Below, piece by piece: positions 52,658-61,317 of a stretch of DNA of 64,000 bases (positions are counted from its first letter, which is position 1; every line of letters begins with the position of its first letter). The stretch lies in NCBI GenBank assembly GCA_963740255.1, contig CAVUDO010000002.1, forward strand, positions 1,302,001-1,366,000. Reading direction: 5' to 3'. The notes below the pieces were generated by a model, which worked only from the letters and a program-made list of their open reading frames with translations, had not been told where the DNA came from and made no database searches. This DNA is from CAVUDO01 sp963740255 (GTDB lineage Bacteria; Actinomycetota; Actinomycetes; Mycobacteriales; Cryptosporangiaceae). Made by a program: the position numbers and the translations under genes.

Positions 52658-54061
52658 ATGCAGCCGACCTCCTCCGATCCCTCATCCCTGTCGTTCTTCG
52701 ACTCCTCGAACACCGACCCCGGCTTCACCATCGCGCTGCGTGGGTATGACCGGCACCAGGTGAACGAACACCTTCAGCGACTGACCACCGAACTGACCCA
52801 GCACCAGTCCGCCAAGACCGAGGCCGAGCAGCGGCTCGGCGAGGCCCAGCACAGAGTCCGTGCCGTCGAACAGCAGCTGACCGGCCTCCAGCAGCAGATG
52901 CGTTCGCAGCAGAAGCAGATGCAGGAGACGTCCAAGCCGACCCTGTCCGGTCTGGGCACCCGGGTGGAGCAGTTGCTCCGCCTCGCCGAAGAGCAGGCCA
53001 ACGAGCACATCGCCGAAGCCGAGAAGAAGGCCGAGGAATCCCTCTCCGCGGCTCGACTCCAGGCTCGCGAACAGACCGAGAAGGCACGCGCCGAGGCGCA
53101 GGCCCTCAAGGCCGCGGCCGAGCGGGACGCCGGCGGTGTCCGCGAGGCCGCCGAGCGCGACGCGGGCGAGATCCGCGGCGAGATCACCCGCGAGGTGGAC
53201 ACCATGCGTGCCACCGCCGAGCGGGAGACCCGCCAGTTGCGCAGCACCGCCGACCACGAGGTCGCCGAGCTCAAGGCTCGCGTGCACCGCGAGGTCGCCC
53301 AGCTGCAGGCCACCGCCGAACGCGAGGCCACCCAGCTCCGCGCCGCCGCCAAACAGGAGACCGAACAGCTCCGCACCAAGGTCAAGGCCGAGACCGAGGC
53401 CCTGCGCACGACCGTCCGGCAGGAAACCGAGCAGCTCAAGGCTGAGGCCACCCGCGAGGCCGAGCAGAAGCGCGGCGAGGCGAGCAAGATCCTCACCGAG
53501 GCCCGTGAAAAGCGCGACCGCGACCTGCAGGAACTCGACCTCACCCTGGCCGAGCGCCGGGAGAAGTCCGAGCAGGAGGAGTCGCAGCGGCACGCTGTCG
53601 CGGTCGCCGAGACGCAGAAGCTGGTCGCCGAGGCGGAACAGCGCGCCCGGGTCGCCGAGACTCGTGCCCGCGAGGTCGAGGCGCACACCGAGGCTCGCCG
53701 CAAGGCCGCCGAGGCCCAGGCCAAGGACATCGTCGACAAGGCCCGCGCCCTGGCCGAGAAGACGGTGAGCGAGTCGCGGTCCGAGGCCGACCGTGTCACC
53801 AGTGAGGCGCGTGCGCAGGCCGGCCAGGCCACCAGCGAGGCGAAGCGGCGGGTCGCCGACCTCACCAAGCAGCGCGACGCGATCACCAGCCAGCTCGGGC
53901 AGCTCCAGACGCTGCTCGGCGGTCTGGTGCCGGGCGTTCCGGCCGCGGCCGCGGCCACCGCGGCGAAGGCCGCCGCGGACGCCAAGGCGGCTCCGGATGC
54001 CAAGAGCAACACCAAGGAAGCCACGGACGCGGAGGCGACCAGCGCCAACGGACGCGGCTGA
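52658..54061 (+). CDS. DivIVA-domain hendecad coiled-coil protein, FilP/Scy-like
   Basis: The 467-residue protein starts with a DivIVA-like N-terminus (FTIALRGYDRHQVNEHLQRL, about 27-46), then a helical rod. From about residue 155 at least 12 consecutive 11-residue repeats run (AAERDAGGVRE, AAERDAGEIRG, EITREVDTMRA, TAERETRQLRS and so on), the mark of a right-handed or straight coiled coil. A C-terminal QRDAITSQLGQLQTLLGG block is shared with the next protein, followed by an Ala/Lys tail. It is a likely cytoskeletal or polarity protein. Such proteins are often misnamed cellulose-binding. Position after mce and ccr matches the Streptomyces scy/filP locus. Confidence 0.85.
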   Translation: MQPTSSDPSSLSFFDSSNTDPGFTIALRGYDRHQVNEHLQRLTTELTQHQSAKTEAEQRLGEAQHRVRAVEQQLTGLQQQMRSQQKQMQETSKPTLSGLGTRVEQLLRLAEEQANEHIAEAEKKAEESLSAARLQAREQTEKARAEAQALKAAAERDAGGVREAAERDAGEIRGEITREVDTMRATAERETRQLRSTADHEVAELKARVHREVAQLQATAEREATQLRAAAKQETEQLRTKVKAETEALRTTVRQETEQLKAEATREAEQKRGEASKILTEAREKRDRDLQELDLTLAERREKSEQEESQRHAVAVAETQKLVAEAEQRARVAETRAREVEAHTEARRKAAEAQAKDIVDKARALAEKTVSESRSEADRVTSEARAQAGQATSEAKRRVADLTKQRDAITSQLGQLQTLLGGLVPGVPAAAAATAAKAAADAKAAPDAKSNTKEATDAEATSANGRG

Positions 54062-54131
54062 ACAGCGGCTGGTGCGGCGTCCCGCCCTGCTCGACGGGGG
54101 ACGCCGCACGCTGGCATGCGACACGAGGTGA

Positions 54132-57100
54132 GTGAGCACCGGACAGATGGCTCGGGAGGAAGAGTACGACCTGTTCTCGGCGAACGACGGCACAGACGTG
54201 CCGCCGTTCGAGGTCGTGCGGCGGGGGTACGACCGCAAGCAGGTCGATGACGCCCTGGTCCACTTCGACCAGGACCTTGCCGCGCTGGAAGCCGACCGGG
54301 ACGCCGCCTACGCCCGGGAGGAAGCGCTCGCGGCGCAGGTGGAACGGCTGCACAACGAGGTCTACCACCTGCGCCAGCAGGTCGAGTTCGCGGTCCACAA
54401 CCCGCACACCGAGGTCACCGAGCGCGTCCAGCAGATCCTGGACCTGGCCGAGGCCGAGGCGCAGGAGGTGCGGGCCGCGGCCGAGGAGGATCTGGCCGCC
54501 GCCCGCGAGGAGGCCGACGCACTCACCGCCCGCGTCGAGGACGAGGCCCGGCGACTTCTCGACGAGGCCGTCGAGGAGGTCGACCAGCGCCGGGTCACCG
54601 CCGCGCAGGAACTGACCGCCCACCTCGACGCCCTGCGCGCCGACATCGGCCAGTCGGCCGCGATGGCCGAGCGGCTCACGGCCGAGACCGCCGCGGCGAA
54701 GGCCGCGGCCGACCGGATCCTGGCCGACGCACAGGCACGGGCCGAGGAGATCGTCGGCGACGCCGAACGTCTCTCGATCGCCACCCCGGCCGACGCCGAC
54801 TCCTATGCCGCCCGGGCCATCGCGGCCGCAGACGCCCACGTCACCCGGGTCAACGCCGAGGCGCTGGCCCAGGCCGAGCTGATCCGGGCCGAGGCGCTCG
54901 ACGAGGCCGACCGCATCACCACCGAAGCCGAGCGGCGCGTCGTTCCGCTCACCGAGGAGGCCGCGGCGAGGGCGGCCGACGTCATCGCCCAGGCCGAGGC
55001 CCGGGTCGCCGAACTCACCGGACGGGCCGAGGCGCAGGCCGAACAGCTCAAGGCCGTCGCGCTCGCCGAGGCCGAGCGCGTGACCAACGCGGCCGAGAAG
55101 CGGGCCCGCACCCTCACCGCGGACGCCGAACGCGAGGCGAATGCTCTCACCAAGGAGTCGGAGCGGCGGGCCGCCTCGATGACCATCGGCGCGGAGCGCA
55201 TGGCCGCCGGCGCCGTCGCCGAGGCCGAGACCAAGGCGATCGGGATCACCGGGCCGGCGACCGCACGGGCCGCCGAGATCACCGCCGAGGCCGAGAGCCA
55301 TGCCGCCGAGCTGACCGCGGCCGCCGAGGCGTTGCTCGTCCAGGCCGAGCGCCGCGCCGCCGAGGCCGACATCGAGGCCGCGACGATGGTCAGGGACGCG
55401 GAGAATCGTGCCGAGGCCGTCGCCCAGGACGCCGACCGTTACGCGGGGACCGCCCGCTCCGAGGCGGACGCCTACGTCAACAGAGTCACGGCCCAGGCCG
55501 ACGAGCGCACCGCTGCGCTCACCGCCGACGCCGAGCAGCGGGCGGCGAGGCTGACCACCGATGCCGAACGGGTCGGAGCCCGCACGGTCTCCGACGCCGA
55601 ACGCCGCGCCGCCCAGATCCAGGAACGGGCCGAGCAGCGGGCGGCCGACATCGTCGGCCCGGCCGAGCAGCATGCCGCGGAGCTGCTCGCGACCGCCAAG
55701 ACCCGGGCGACGATGGTCGTCCGGGACGCCGACAACCACGCCGAGCAGGCAGCCCGCCAAGCCGACGACTACGCCCGGACGACCAGGACCGAGGCCGACA
55801 CCTACGCCGACCGGACGCGGGTCGAGGCCGAGGAACGGTCGGCGACGGCCTTCGCGAACGCGGCGGCACAGGCGGAGGAGATCATCCAGGACGCGGTGCG
55901 CCGCGCCGAGCGGGTCGCCGGCGACGCCGCCGCCGAGGCGGCCCGCACCACCACCGAGGCCAACACCTATGCCGTGTCGCTCCGCCAGGAGGCCGACGGC
56001 AGGCGGCTGGCCGCCGAGCGCGAACGCGAGGAGACGCTGGAGGCGGCACAGTCGCTCGCCGACCACATGGTGGCCACTGCCGAGGGCGAGGCCAGCCGGA
56101 TCCGCGCCGAGCTGGCCGCAGAGGTGGCGGCACTGAGCGAGCAGCGCGACCAGATCACCTCGCAGTTGGCAACGATGCGCGAGGCCCTCGCCGGCGTGGC
56201 GGGCGGCCTGTTCACGCTTCCCGACTTCGGGACCCTCGAGGACGCCATGCCGGCCAGCGGCCCACCAGCCAGCGCGCCGCCCGTCAGCGCGCCGCCCGTC
56301 AGCGCGCCGCCCGTCAGCGCGGCGGCGAGCGAAGCCGGCCACAGCACGACGAAGGTCACGGCCACGACGAATCCGGCTCGGGTGCCGGACGTCGAGGCCA
56401 AGGTCGAGGAGACCGACGACATCGCGCCAGAGCCCGTCGACAGGGCCCCCGACGTCACACCAACCAGGCCGGACGAGAAGGTCACCGCCGCCGCAGAGCC
56501 GGCCGAGGCCCCGACGGTCGCCGAAGCCCCCGCACCCACGGAGTCCGAAGACGGCGACGCCGGCGGACCCACCACTCCGGCCGACGCCAAGGCCGCGCGC
56601 AAACCCTCCCCCGGCCGTCCGCCTAAGCCGGCCCGCGCACCGGCCGCCACCACCGGGCCCGTCAAGGCAGCGCCGCCGTCCCCCGCGAGCGCGATTCCCG
56701 GCCAGACGGCACCGCCGGAGACGTCCGACGCCACGCCGGACGTAGCGATGCCCGCGATGGCCGCGCCCCTCGTGTCGGCGACGGCCGGCCCCGGCGGCAC
56801 GGAGGCAGAAGGTCGGCGGAACGGATCGCCGGTAGCGTCCGATCTGCCGTCAGGTCCAGACCCCGCGGAGGCCGACAGCCCCAGGCGCGAGGGCATCGCC
56901 GCGCTCCTCGCCGAGTTGGCCACGGTGTCCACGCCCGAGCAACCCGTGGCGCCCTGGGACCGGCCGGCCGACCGGACGGGGCCGGCCGCGCAGCACACCG
57001 ATGCCGGGGAGCACACCGACACGCCGTCGGCTCCCGACGACCACGCCCGGTCCCGCCCGTCGCCACGCCCCCGGCCCAGCCCCCGGCCGGCCTCGTCCCA

Positions 57101-57263
57101 CCAACCCGAACCCGGCGCCGTCCCGACGTCCAGGAACGGAGGCGAGCAGGGACACGGCGAAGCGAAGCCTTCCCCCGCCACGCCGAAGCCAGGTGCCGCG
57201 GCCGCCAACGGCCACGCGAACGGCTCCGAGCGCCAGCCCGTCGACATCCCGCCGCGGCCCTGA
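54132..57263 (+). CDS. large DivIVA-domain hendecad coiled-coil protein, Scy-like
   Basis: The 1043-residue protein has a DivIVA-like N-terminus (FEVVRRGYDRKQVDDALVHF, about 26-45) and a rod of 11-residue repeats. From residue 232, 16 hendecads run without a break (232-407), then three extra residues, then 20 more (411-630); a few precede. Most units fit xAExxAxxhxx. EQRDQITSQLATMREALAG ends the rod, as in the upstream paralogue. Residues about 690-1043 are a Pro/Ala-rich disordered tail with a VSAPP repeat. It resembles Streptomyces Scy, which organises hyphal tips with DivIVA and FilP, although Scy is known for a 51-residue repeat. The start is GTG 54132. Confidence 0.85.
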   Translation: MSTGQMAREEEYDLFSANDGTDVPPFEVVRRGYDRKQVDDALVHFDQDLAALEADRDAAYAREEALAAQVERLHNEVYHLRQQVEFAVHNPHTEVTERVQQILDLAEAEAQEVRAAAEEDLAAAREEADALTARVEDEARRLLDEAVEEVDQRRVTAAQELTAHLDALRADIGQSAAMAERLTAETAAAKAAADRILADAQARAEEIVGDAERLSIATPADADSYAARAIAAADAHVTRVNAEALAQAELIRAEALDEADRITTEAERRVVPLTEEAAARAADVIAQAEARVAELTGRAEAQAEQLKAVALAEAERVTNAAEKRARTLTADAEREANALTKESERRAASMTIGAERMAAGAVAEAETKAIGITGPATARAAEITAEAESHAAELTAAAEALLVQAERRAAEADIEAATMVRDAENRAEAVAQDADRYAGTARSEADAYVNRVTAQADERTAALTADAEQRAARLTTDAERVGARTVSDAERRAAQIQERAEQRAADIVGPAEQHAAELLATAKTRATMVVRDADNHAEQAARQADDYARTTRTEADTYADRTRVEAEERSATAFANAAAQAEEIIQDAVRRAERVAGDAAAEAARTTTEANTYAVSLRQEADGRRLAAEREREETLEAAQSLADHMVATAEGEASRIRAELAAEVAALSEQRDQITSQLATMREALAGVAGGLFTLPDFGTLEDAMPASGPPASAPPVSAPPVSAPPVSAAASEAGHSTTKVTATTNPARVPDVEAKVEETDDIAPEPVDRAPDVTPTRPDEKVTAAAEPAEAPTVAEAPAPTESEDGDAGGPTTPADAKAARKPSPGRPPKPARAPAATTGPVKAAPPSPASAIPGQTAPPETSDATPDVAMPAMAAPLVSATAGPGGTEAEGRRNGSPVASDLPSGPDPAEADSPRREGIAALLAELATVSTPEQPVAPWDRPADRTGPAAQHTDAGEHTDTPSAPDDHARSRPSPRPRPSPRPASSHQPEPGAVPTSRNGGEQGHGEAKPSPATPKPGAAAANGHANGSERQPVDIPPRP
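56268..56326 (+). repeat. 15-bp tandem repeat coding for VSAPP
   Basis: Three to four copies of GTCAGCGCGCCGCCC (the outer ones diverged) encode Ala/Val-Ser-Ala-Pro-Pro in the disordered linker after the coiled-coil rod. Confidence 0.85.
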
Positions 57264-57306
57264 CAGGCCGCCCCGGGCCGCCCCGGGTCGCAGGGCCAGC
57301 CGACAG

Positions 57307-58074
57307 CTAGCCGGACCAGGCGGTGAGGCCGCCGTCGACCGCCAGCACCTGCCCGGTCACGAATCCGGCCGCGTCGGAGGCGAGGAACACCGCCGGGCCG
57401 GCGATCTCGGCCGCGGTGGCCCAGCGCTGCATCGGGACCCGGGAGATCAGGCCCTGCTCGATTCCGGGATCCTTCCGGGCGAACTCGGTCAGGTCGGTGG
57501 CCACCCAGCCGGGGACCAGCGCGTTGCACCGCACACCCGCGTGCGCCCACTCCACCGCGAGCGTCCGACTCAGCGCGATCACCGCGGCCTTGGCGGTGCC
57601 GTAGTGGGCCATCAGCGGACTGGCGGTGACACCGGCGACCGACGAGACGTTGATCACCGATCCGCTGCGCCGTTCCAGCAGGTGTGGGGCCGCGGCCCGG
57701 CAGACCCGGACGACCGAGTCGAGGTTGAGCCGCATCACCTTGTCCCAGCCCTCGGCCCGGGTGTCGACGAACGGCGCGCTGAACTTGTTGCCACCCGCGT
57801 TGTTCACCACGACGTCCAGGTGACCCAGCCCGGCGATTGCGGCGTCCACCATGGACTGGACAGAGGCGGGATCGGTCACGTCGGCCGGCACCAGGACGGC
57901 CTTGCGGCCCCGCTCCTCGACGGCGGCCTGCACCTCGGCGAGGGCGTCGAGGTCGCGGCCGGACAGCGCCACGTCGGCGCCCGCGTCGGCGTAGGCCAGG
58001 GCGATGGACCGGCCGATGCCGCGCGAGGCGCCGGTGATCAGGGCGGTGCGTCCGGTGAGGGCGAAGGCGGTCAC
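57307..58074 (-). CDS. short-chain dehydrogenase/reductase, FabG-like
   Basis: The 255-residue classical SDR has TGASRGIGRS (cofactor), NNAGG, the catalytic Ser in VINVSSVAGV, YGTAKAA (Tyr-x3-Lys) and a C-terminal FLASDAAGFVTGQVLAVDGG. An Arg after the third strand (SGRDLDAL) suggests NADP(H). GTG 58074 overlaps the stop of the alpha/beta hydrolase gene (GTGA), so the two are coupled. The substrate is unknown; 3-oxoacyl or hydroxy-acyl compounds fit the family. Confidence 0.9.
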   Translation of the reverse strand: MTAFALTGRTALITGASRGIGRSIALAYADAGADVALSGRDLDALAEVQAAVEERGRKAVLVPADVTDPASVQSMVDAAIAGLGHLDVVVNNAGGNKFSAPFVDTRAEGWDKVMRLNLDSVVRVCRAAAPHLLERRSGSVINVSSVAGVTASPLMAHYGTAKAAVIALSRTLAVEWAHAGVRCNALVPGWVATDLTEFARKDPGIEQGLISRVPMQRWATAAEIAGPAVFLASDAAGFVTGQVLAVDGGLTAWSG

Positions 58075-58919
58075 GTCAGCGACTCCGGAGGTTCGGTGCC
58101 GGCCCGTCGCGGACGCGGCACGAGGGTGGCCGACGGCCCGGGGCCAGACGCGTCGGTGAACGTGGCGAGCGTACGGTCGCGGTAGGCACTCGCATCGCCG
58201 GTTTGGACAGGTCCGTCGTAGTGCGTGGGCAACGGGCCGGCGCCCGGCACGACACGTGCCACGATCTCGTCCAGCACCCGCTCGGCATGCCCGACGAGCA
58301 GATGCCGGGCGCCCTCGATGCCCACGACCTCGGCCTGGCCGATCGCGGCGAACCGCTCGCGGGCCTCGGCCGGCCGCAGGTTGTCGTCGTACTCCGGCAC
58401 CAGCGCGACCACCGGCTTGCCGGACGCCCCCCAGGTGGCCAGGTCCGCCGGCTCGGCCGCCCGCAACGGCGGCGAGAGCAGGAGGGCACCGACCACCGCC
58501 GGATCGCACCCGTACCGCAACACCAGATCCGTGCCGAACGACCAGCCCAGCAGCCACGGCGCCGGCAGCTCGTGAAACTCGGCGTACTCGATCGCGGCGG
58601 CCACGTCCTGGCGCTCGCCCACCCCAGCGTCGAACGCGCCCTCGCTGGTGCCGCGCTCGGAGCTGGTCCCCCGGGTGTTGAACCGGAGGACGGCCAGCCC
58701 CGCCAGCGCCGGCAGCCGCCAGGCCGCCTTGCGCAGCAGGTGGCTGTCCATCATCCCGCCGTGCGTCGGCAACGGGTGCAGGCACACCAGCGTGGCCACC
58801 GGCTCGGTGTCCACCGGCACGGCCAGCTCCCCGACGAGCGTCAACTCGTCGCCGGTGTGCAGCGTGATGTCCTCCCGCCGCGCGGGCAGGATCGAGTTGG
58901 CACGGATCGCGGAGGCCAC
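58071..58919 (-). CDS. alpha/beta hydrolase
   Basis: The 282-residue protein has LVCLHPLPTHGGMMDSHLLRK near the first strand, the nucleophile elbow LGWSFGTDLVLRYG (G-x-S-x-G with Ser), PEYDDNLRP (acid) and EGARHLLVGHAE (His). This pattern with RFNTRGTSSERGTSEG matches a conserved actinobacterial hydrolase group of unknown substrate. GTG 58919 is chosen because GGAG precedes it and the family starts at IRANSILPARRED; ATG 58967 would add 16 residues and overlap the upstream gene. It leads the pair with the SDR. Confidence 0.85.
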   Translation of the reverse strand: MASAIRANSILPARREDITLHTGDELTLVGELAVPVDTEPVATLVCLHPLPTHGGMMDSHLLRKAAWRLPALAGLAVLRFNTRGTSSERGTSEGAFDAGVGERQDVAAAIEYAEFHELPAPWLLGWSFGTDLVLRYGCDPAVVGALLLSPPLRAAEPADLATWGASGKPVVALVPEYDDNLRPAEARERFAAIGQAEVVGIEGARHLLVGHAERVLDEIVARVVPGAGPLPTHYDGPVQTGDASAYRDRTLATFTDASGPGPSATLVPRPRRAGTEPPESLT

Positions 58920-58947
58920 GACTCCGGATCCTCGCACCGCACCCGGC

Positions 58948-59274
58948 TCAGCCGTGCCGCGGGGCATTCCGGCTCCGTTCGGTCACCGGCCGCCGCCGCC
59001 CCCGCGCGCGCCAGCACGCCGCATGCCAGTGCCGCCGATCCTCCGGACCGCCGAAAACCCCGGCCCCGTCATCCCGCCACGCCACCACGTGCCCCACCCC
59101 GGCCGCGACCTCCTGGTCACACCCCGGACACCGGTACGCCCTGCCAGCCGCCCCGGCGACCTCGCGCACGACCCATGCCCCGTCGTGCCACTCCTCGGTC
59201 CGCTCGGGCCCACCGCCACGCGGCGCCAGGTCAGCCAAGGGCTCGTCGCCTCTGCGATGCCGTCTCGGACTCAC
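58948..59274 (-). CDS. small zinc-ribbon-like protein
   Basis: The 108-residue protein begins with a basic SPRRHRRGDEP segment from GTG 59274. AYRCPGCDQEVAAGVGHVVAW and RRHWHAACW provide a CxxC and an HxxxC-like pair that could bind one zinc. Similar small proteins are widespread in actinobacteria and often misnamed ATP/GTP-binding. Function is unknown. It lies 28 nt upstream of the hydrolase start on the same strand, so the three genes may form one operon. Confidence 0.7.
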   Translation of the reverse strand: MSPRRHRRGDEPLADLAPRGGGPERTEEWHDGAWVVREVAGAAGRAYRCPGCDQEVAAGVGHVVAWRDDGAGVFGGPEDRRHWHAACWRARGRRRPVTERSRNAPRHG

Positions 59275-59377
59275 GCCCCAAGCGTACGGCGGGCCGTCGC
59301 GTGCGGCTCCGACGGCGAGGCACGCACGGGCCCGCCACCATGTCGGCGCATGTCGGCCTGAACAGAGCGGAGCCACC

Positions 59378-61153
59378 TCAGCGGTGGTGGTCGCGGAAAC
59401 CCCGACCGGCCTTCCGGCCCAGATACCCCGCAGTCACCAGATGCTCGAGCAACGGCACGGGAGCGAACCCGGGCTCACGGAACTCCAGGTACAGCTGCCG
59501 CTGGATGGCCAGCGCCACATCCAGCCCCACGACGTCCAACAATTCGAACGGCCCCATCGGGTACCCGCAGCCCACCTTCATCGCCGCGTCGATGTCGTCC
59601 GCGGTGGAGTAGTGCGCCTCGAGCATCCGGACGGCGTCGTTGAGGTAGGGGAACAGCAGCGCGTTCACGATGAACCCGGACCGGTCGCTGCAGGTCACCG
59701 CGTGCTTCCCCAGCCGTTCGCAGACCGCGCGTGCGGTGGCCAGCGTCTCCTCGGCGGTGGACACCGTCCGCACCACCTCGACCAGCTTCATCAGCGGTGC
59801 CGGGTTGAAGAAGTGCAGTCCCACCACGTCGGCCGGCCGCCCGGTCGCTGCCGCGCACTCGATCACCGGCAGGCTCGACGTCGTCGTGGCCAGCACCGTG
59901 CCCGGCTTGCAGATCTCGTCGAGGGTGCCGAACAGCGCCCGCTTGACCGGGAGCTCCTCGACCACGGCCTCCACCACCAGGTCGACGTCGGCCAGGTCGT
60001 CCAGCCGGGTCGAGCCGGTGAACCGGCCGAGCGCCGCGGACCGGTCGTCCCCGGTGAGCTTGCCCCGCGCCACGCCCTTGTCCAGCGACGCGGTGACCGC
60101 CGTCCGAACCCGGGCGCTCTTCTCCTCGCCCCGCGTCACGTACAGGACGTCGTACCCGGCCTTCGCGAACACCTCGACGATGCCCGTGGCCATCGTTCCG
60201 GAACCCACCACCCCGACCGTCCGCACCGGTCGTGCGATCTCGGCCGCGCCGGCATCCGGCGTGGCGGCATCGGGGACGACCACCGGCGAGCCGGGCTTCT
60301 CGTAGGTGTAGAAACCGCGGCCGGACTTCCGTCCGAGCAGACCCGCCGTGACCATCTGCCGGATCACCGGGGTCGGGGCGTGCAGCCGGTTGCGCCCCTG
60401 CTTGTACATCGTGTCGAGGATCTCGTACGCGGTGTCGATCCCGATCAGGTCCATCAGGGCGAGCGGGCCCATCGGCAGCCCGCAGCCGAGCTTCATCGCC
60501 ACGTCGATGTCCTCCCGGGTTGCGTACCGGGACTCGAAGAACGACACGGCGTGGTTGAGGTACCCGAACAGCAGGGCGTTGGCGATGAAGCCGGCCTTGT
60601 CGCCGATCGTGACGTCGGTCTTGCCCATCCGGACGGCCAGCGCCTCCATGTCCTCGACGACGCTCTGGTCGGTGACCACCGTGCGGATGATCTCGACCAG
60701 CTTCATCACCGGCGCGGGGTTGAAGAAGTGCAGGCCCACCACCCGGTCGGGCCGGTGCGTGGCCACCGAGATCTCGGTCACCGAGAGGGACGAGGTGTTG
60801 GTGGCCAGGATGGTCTCCGGCGGGCAGATCCGGTCGAGCTCGGCGAAGATCCGCTGCTTGAGGTCGAGATGCTCGGGCACGGCCTCCACCACCAGGTCGA
60901 CCTCGGCCAGGGCGCGGAGGGAGGTGGCGTAGGAGATCCGGTCGAGCAGCGCCGCCTGGGCGGATGCGGTGAGCTTGCCGCGGGCCACCGCACGCCCGGT
61001 GGAGTCGTCCAGATGGCCGCGGGCCCGGTCGACGGCGTCGGCGTCCGTGTCGACCCCGACGACCGTCAGGCCGGCCCGGGCGAACACCTCCGCGATGCCG
61101 GCACCCATCGTGCCCAGCCCCACCACGCCCACCCGCGAGAACTCCCGTGCCAC
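59378..61153 (-). CDS. fused double 3-hydroxyacyl-CoA dehydrogenase
   Basis: The 591-residue protein consists of two complete 3-hydroxyacyl-CoA dehydrogenases in tandem, each ~285-290 residues. Each has an NAD motif (GLGTMGAGIAEVFARAG and GSGTMATGIVEVFAKAG), the catalytic region GLHFFNPAPVMKLVE / GLHFFNPAPLMKLVE, and the C-terminal GxLGRKxGRGF end. The copies have diverged but both keep the active-site His and Glu. It oxidises 3-hydroxyacyl-CoA in beta-oxidation or the reverse step of butyrate-type pathways. GTG 61153 follows GGAGGGAG; ATG 61189 is less likely. Confidence 0.9.
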   Translation of the reverse strand: MAREFSRVGVVGLGTMGAGIAEVFARAGLTVVGVDTDADAVDRARGHLDDSTGRAVARGKLTASAQAALLDRISYATSLRALAEVDLVVEAVPEHLDLKQRIFAELDRICPPETILATNTSSLSVTEISVATHRPDRVVGLHFFNPAPVMKLVEIIRTVVTDQSVVEDMEALAVRMGKTDVTIGDKAGFIANALLFGYLNHAVSFFESRYATREDIDVAMKLGCGLPMGPLALMDLIGIDTAYEILDTMYKQGRNRLHAPTPVIRQMVTAGLLGRKSGRGFYTYEKPGSPVVVPDAATPDAGAAEIARPVRTVGVVGSGTMATGIVEVFAKAGYDVLYVTRGEEKSARVRTAVTASLDKGVARGKLTGDDRSAALGRFTGSTRLDDLADVDLVVEAVVEELPVKRALFGTLDEICKPGTVLATTTSSLPVIECAAATGRPADVVGLHFFNPAPLMKLVEVVRTVSTAEETLATARAVCERLGKHAVTCSDRSGFIVNALLFPYLNDAVRMLEAHYSTADDIDAAMKVGCGYPMGPFELLDVVGLDVALAIQRQLYLEFREPGFAPVPLLEHLVTAGYLGRKAGRGFRDHHR

Positions 61154-61225
61154 GACCGCTCCCTCCGCCGGATCACCCGAGTCTCGCATCCTCCGGGCCG
61201 TTCCGGACGGGACCTGAGACGAGGG

Positions 61226-61254
61226 TTACTCGTGAGTCACATCCGTCCTAGACT
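61226..61254 (+). promoter_or_regulatory. aldehyde dehydrogenase promoter with near-palindromic operator
   Basis: TTACTCGTGAGTCA (61226-61239) lies 9 nt upstream of a TAGACT -10 box (61249-61254). It shares the TACTCG-GAGT form with the perfect palindrome before the ilvG-like gene at 7758. It sits between this gene and the divergent dehydrogenase and could serve both. Confidence 0.5.
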
Positions 61255-61317
61255 GCGGACGACGCGGCGTACCCCCCGACGAAACGCCGGCAGTCGTCGC
61301 CCGCGAGGAGACCGGAC

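Noticed and set aside
53883..56342. An 819-codon open frame on the minus strand opposite the coiled-coil genes
   Set aside because: Its Gly/Leu/Val repeats are the complement of the hendecad codons; there is no start signal.
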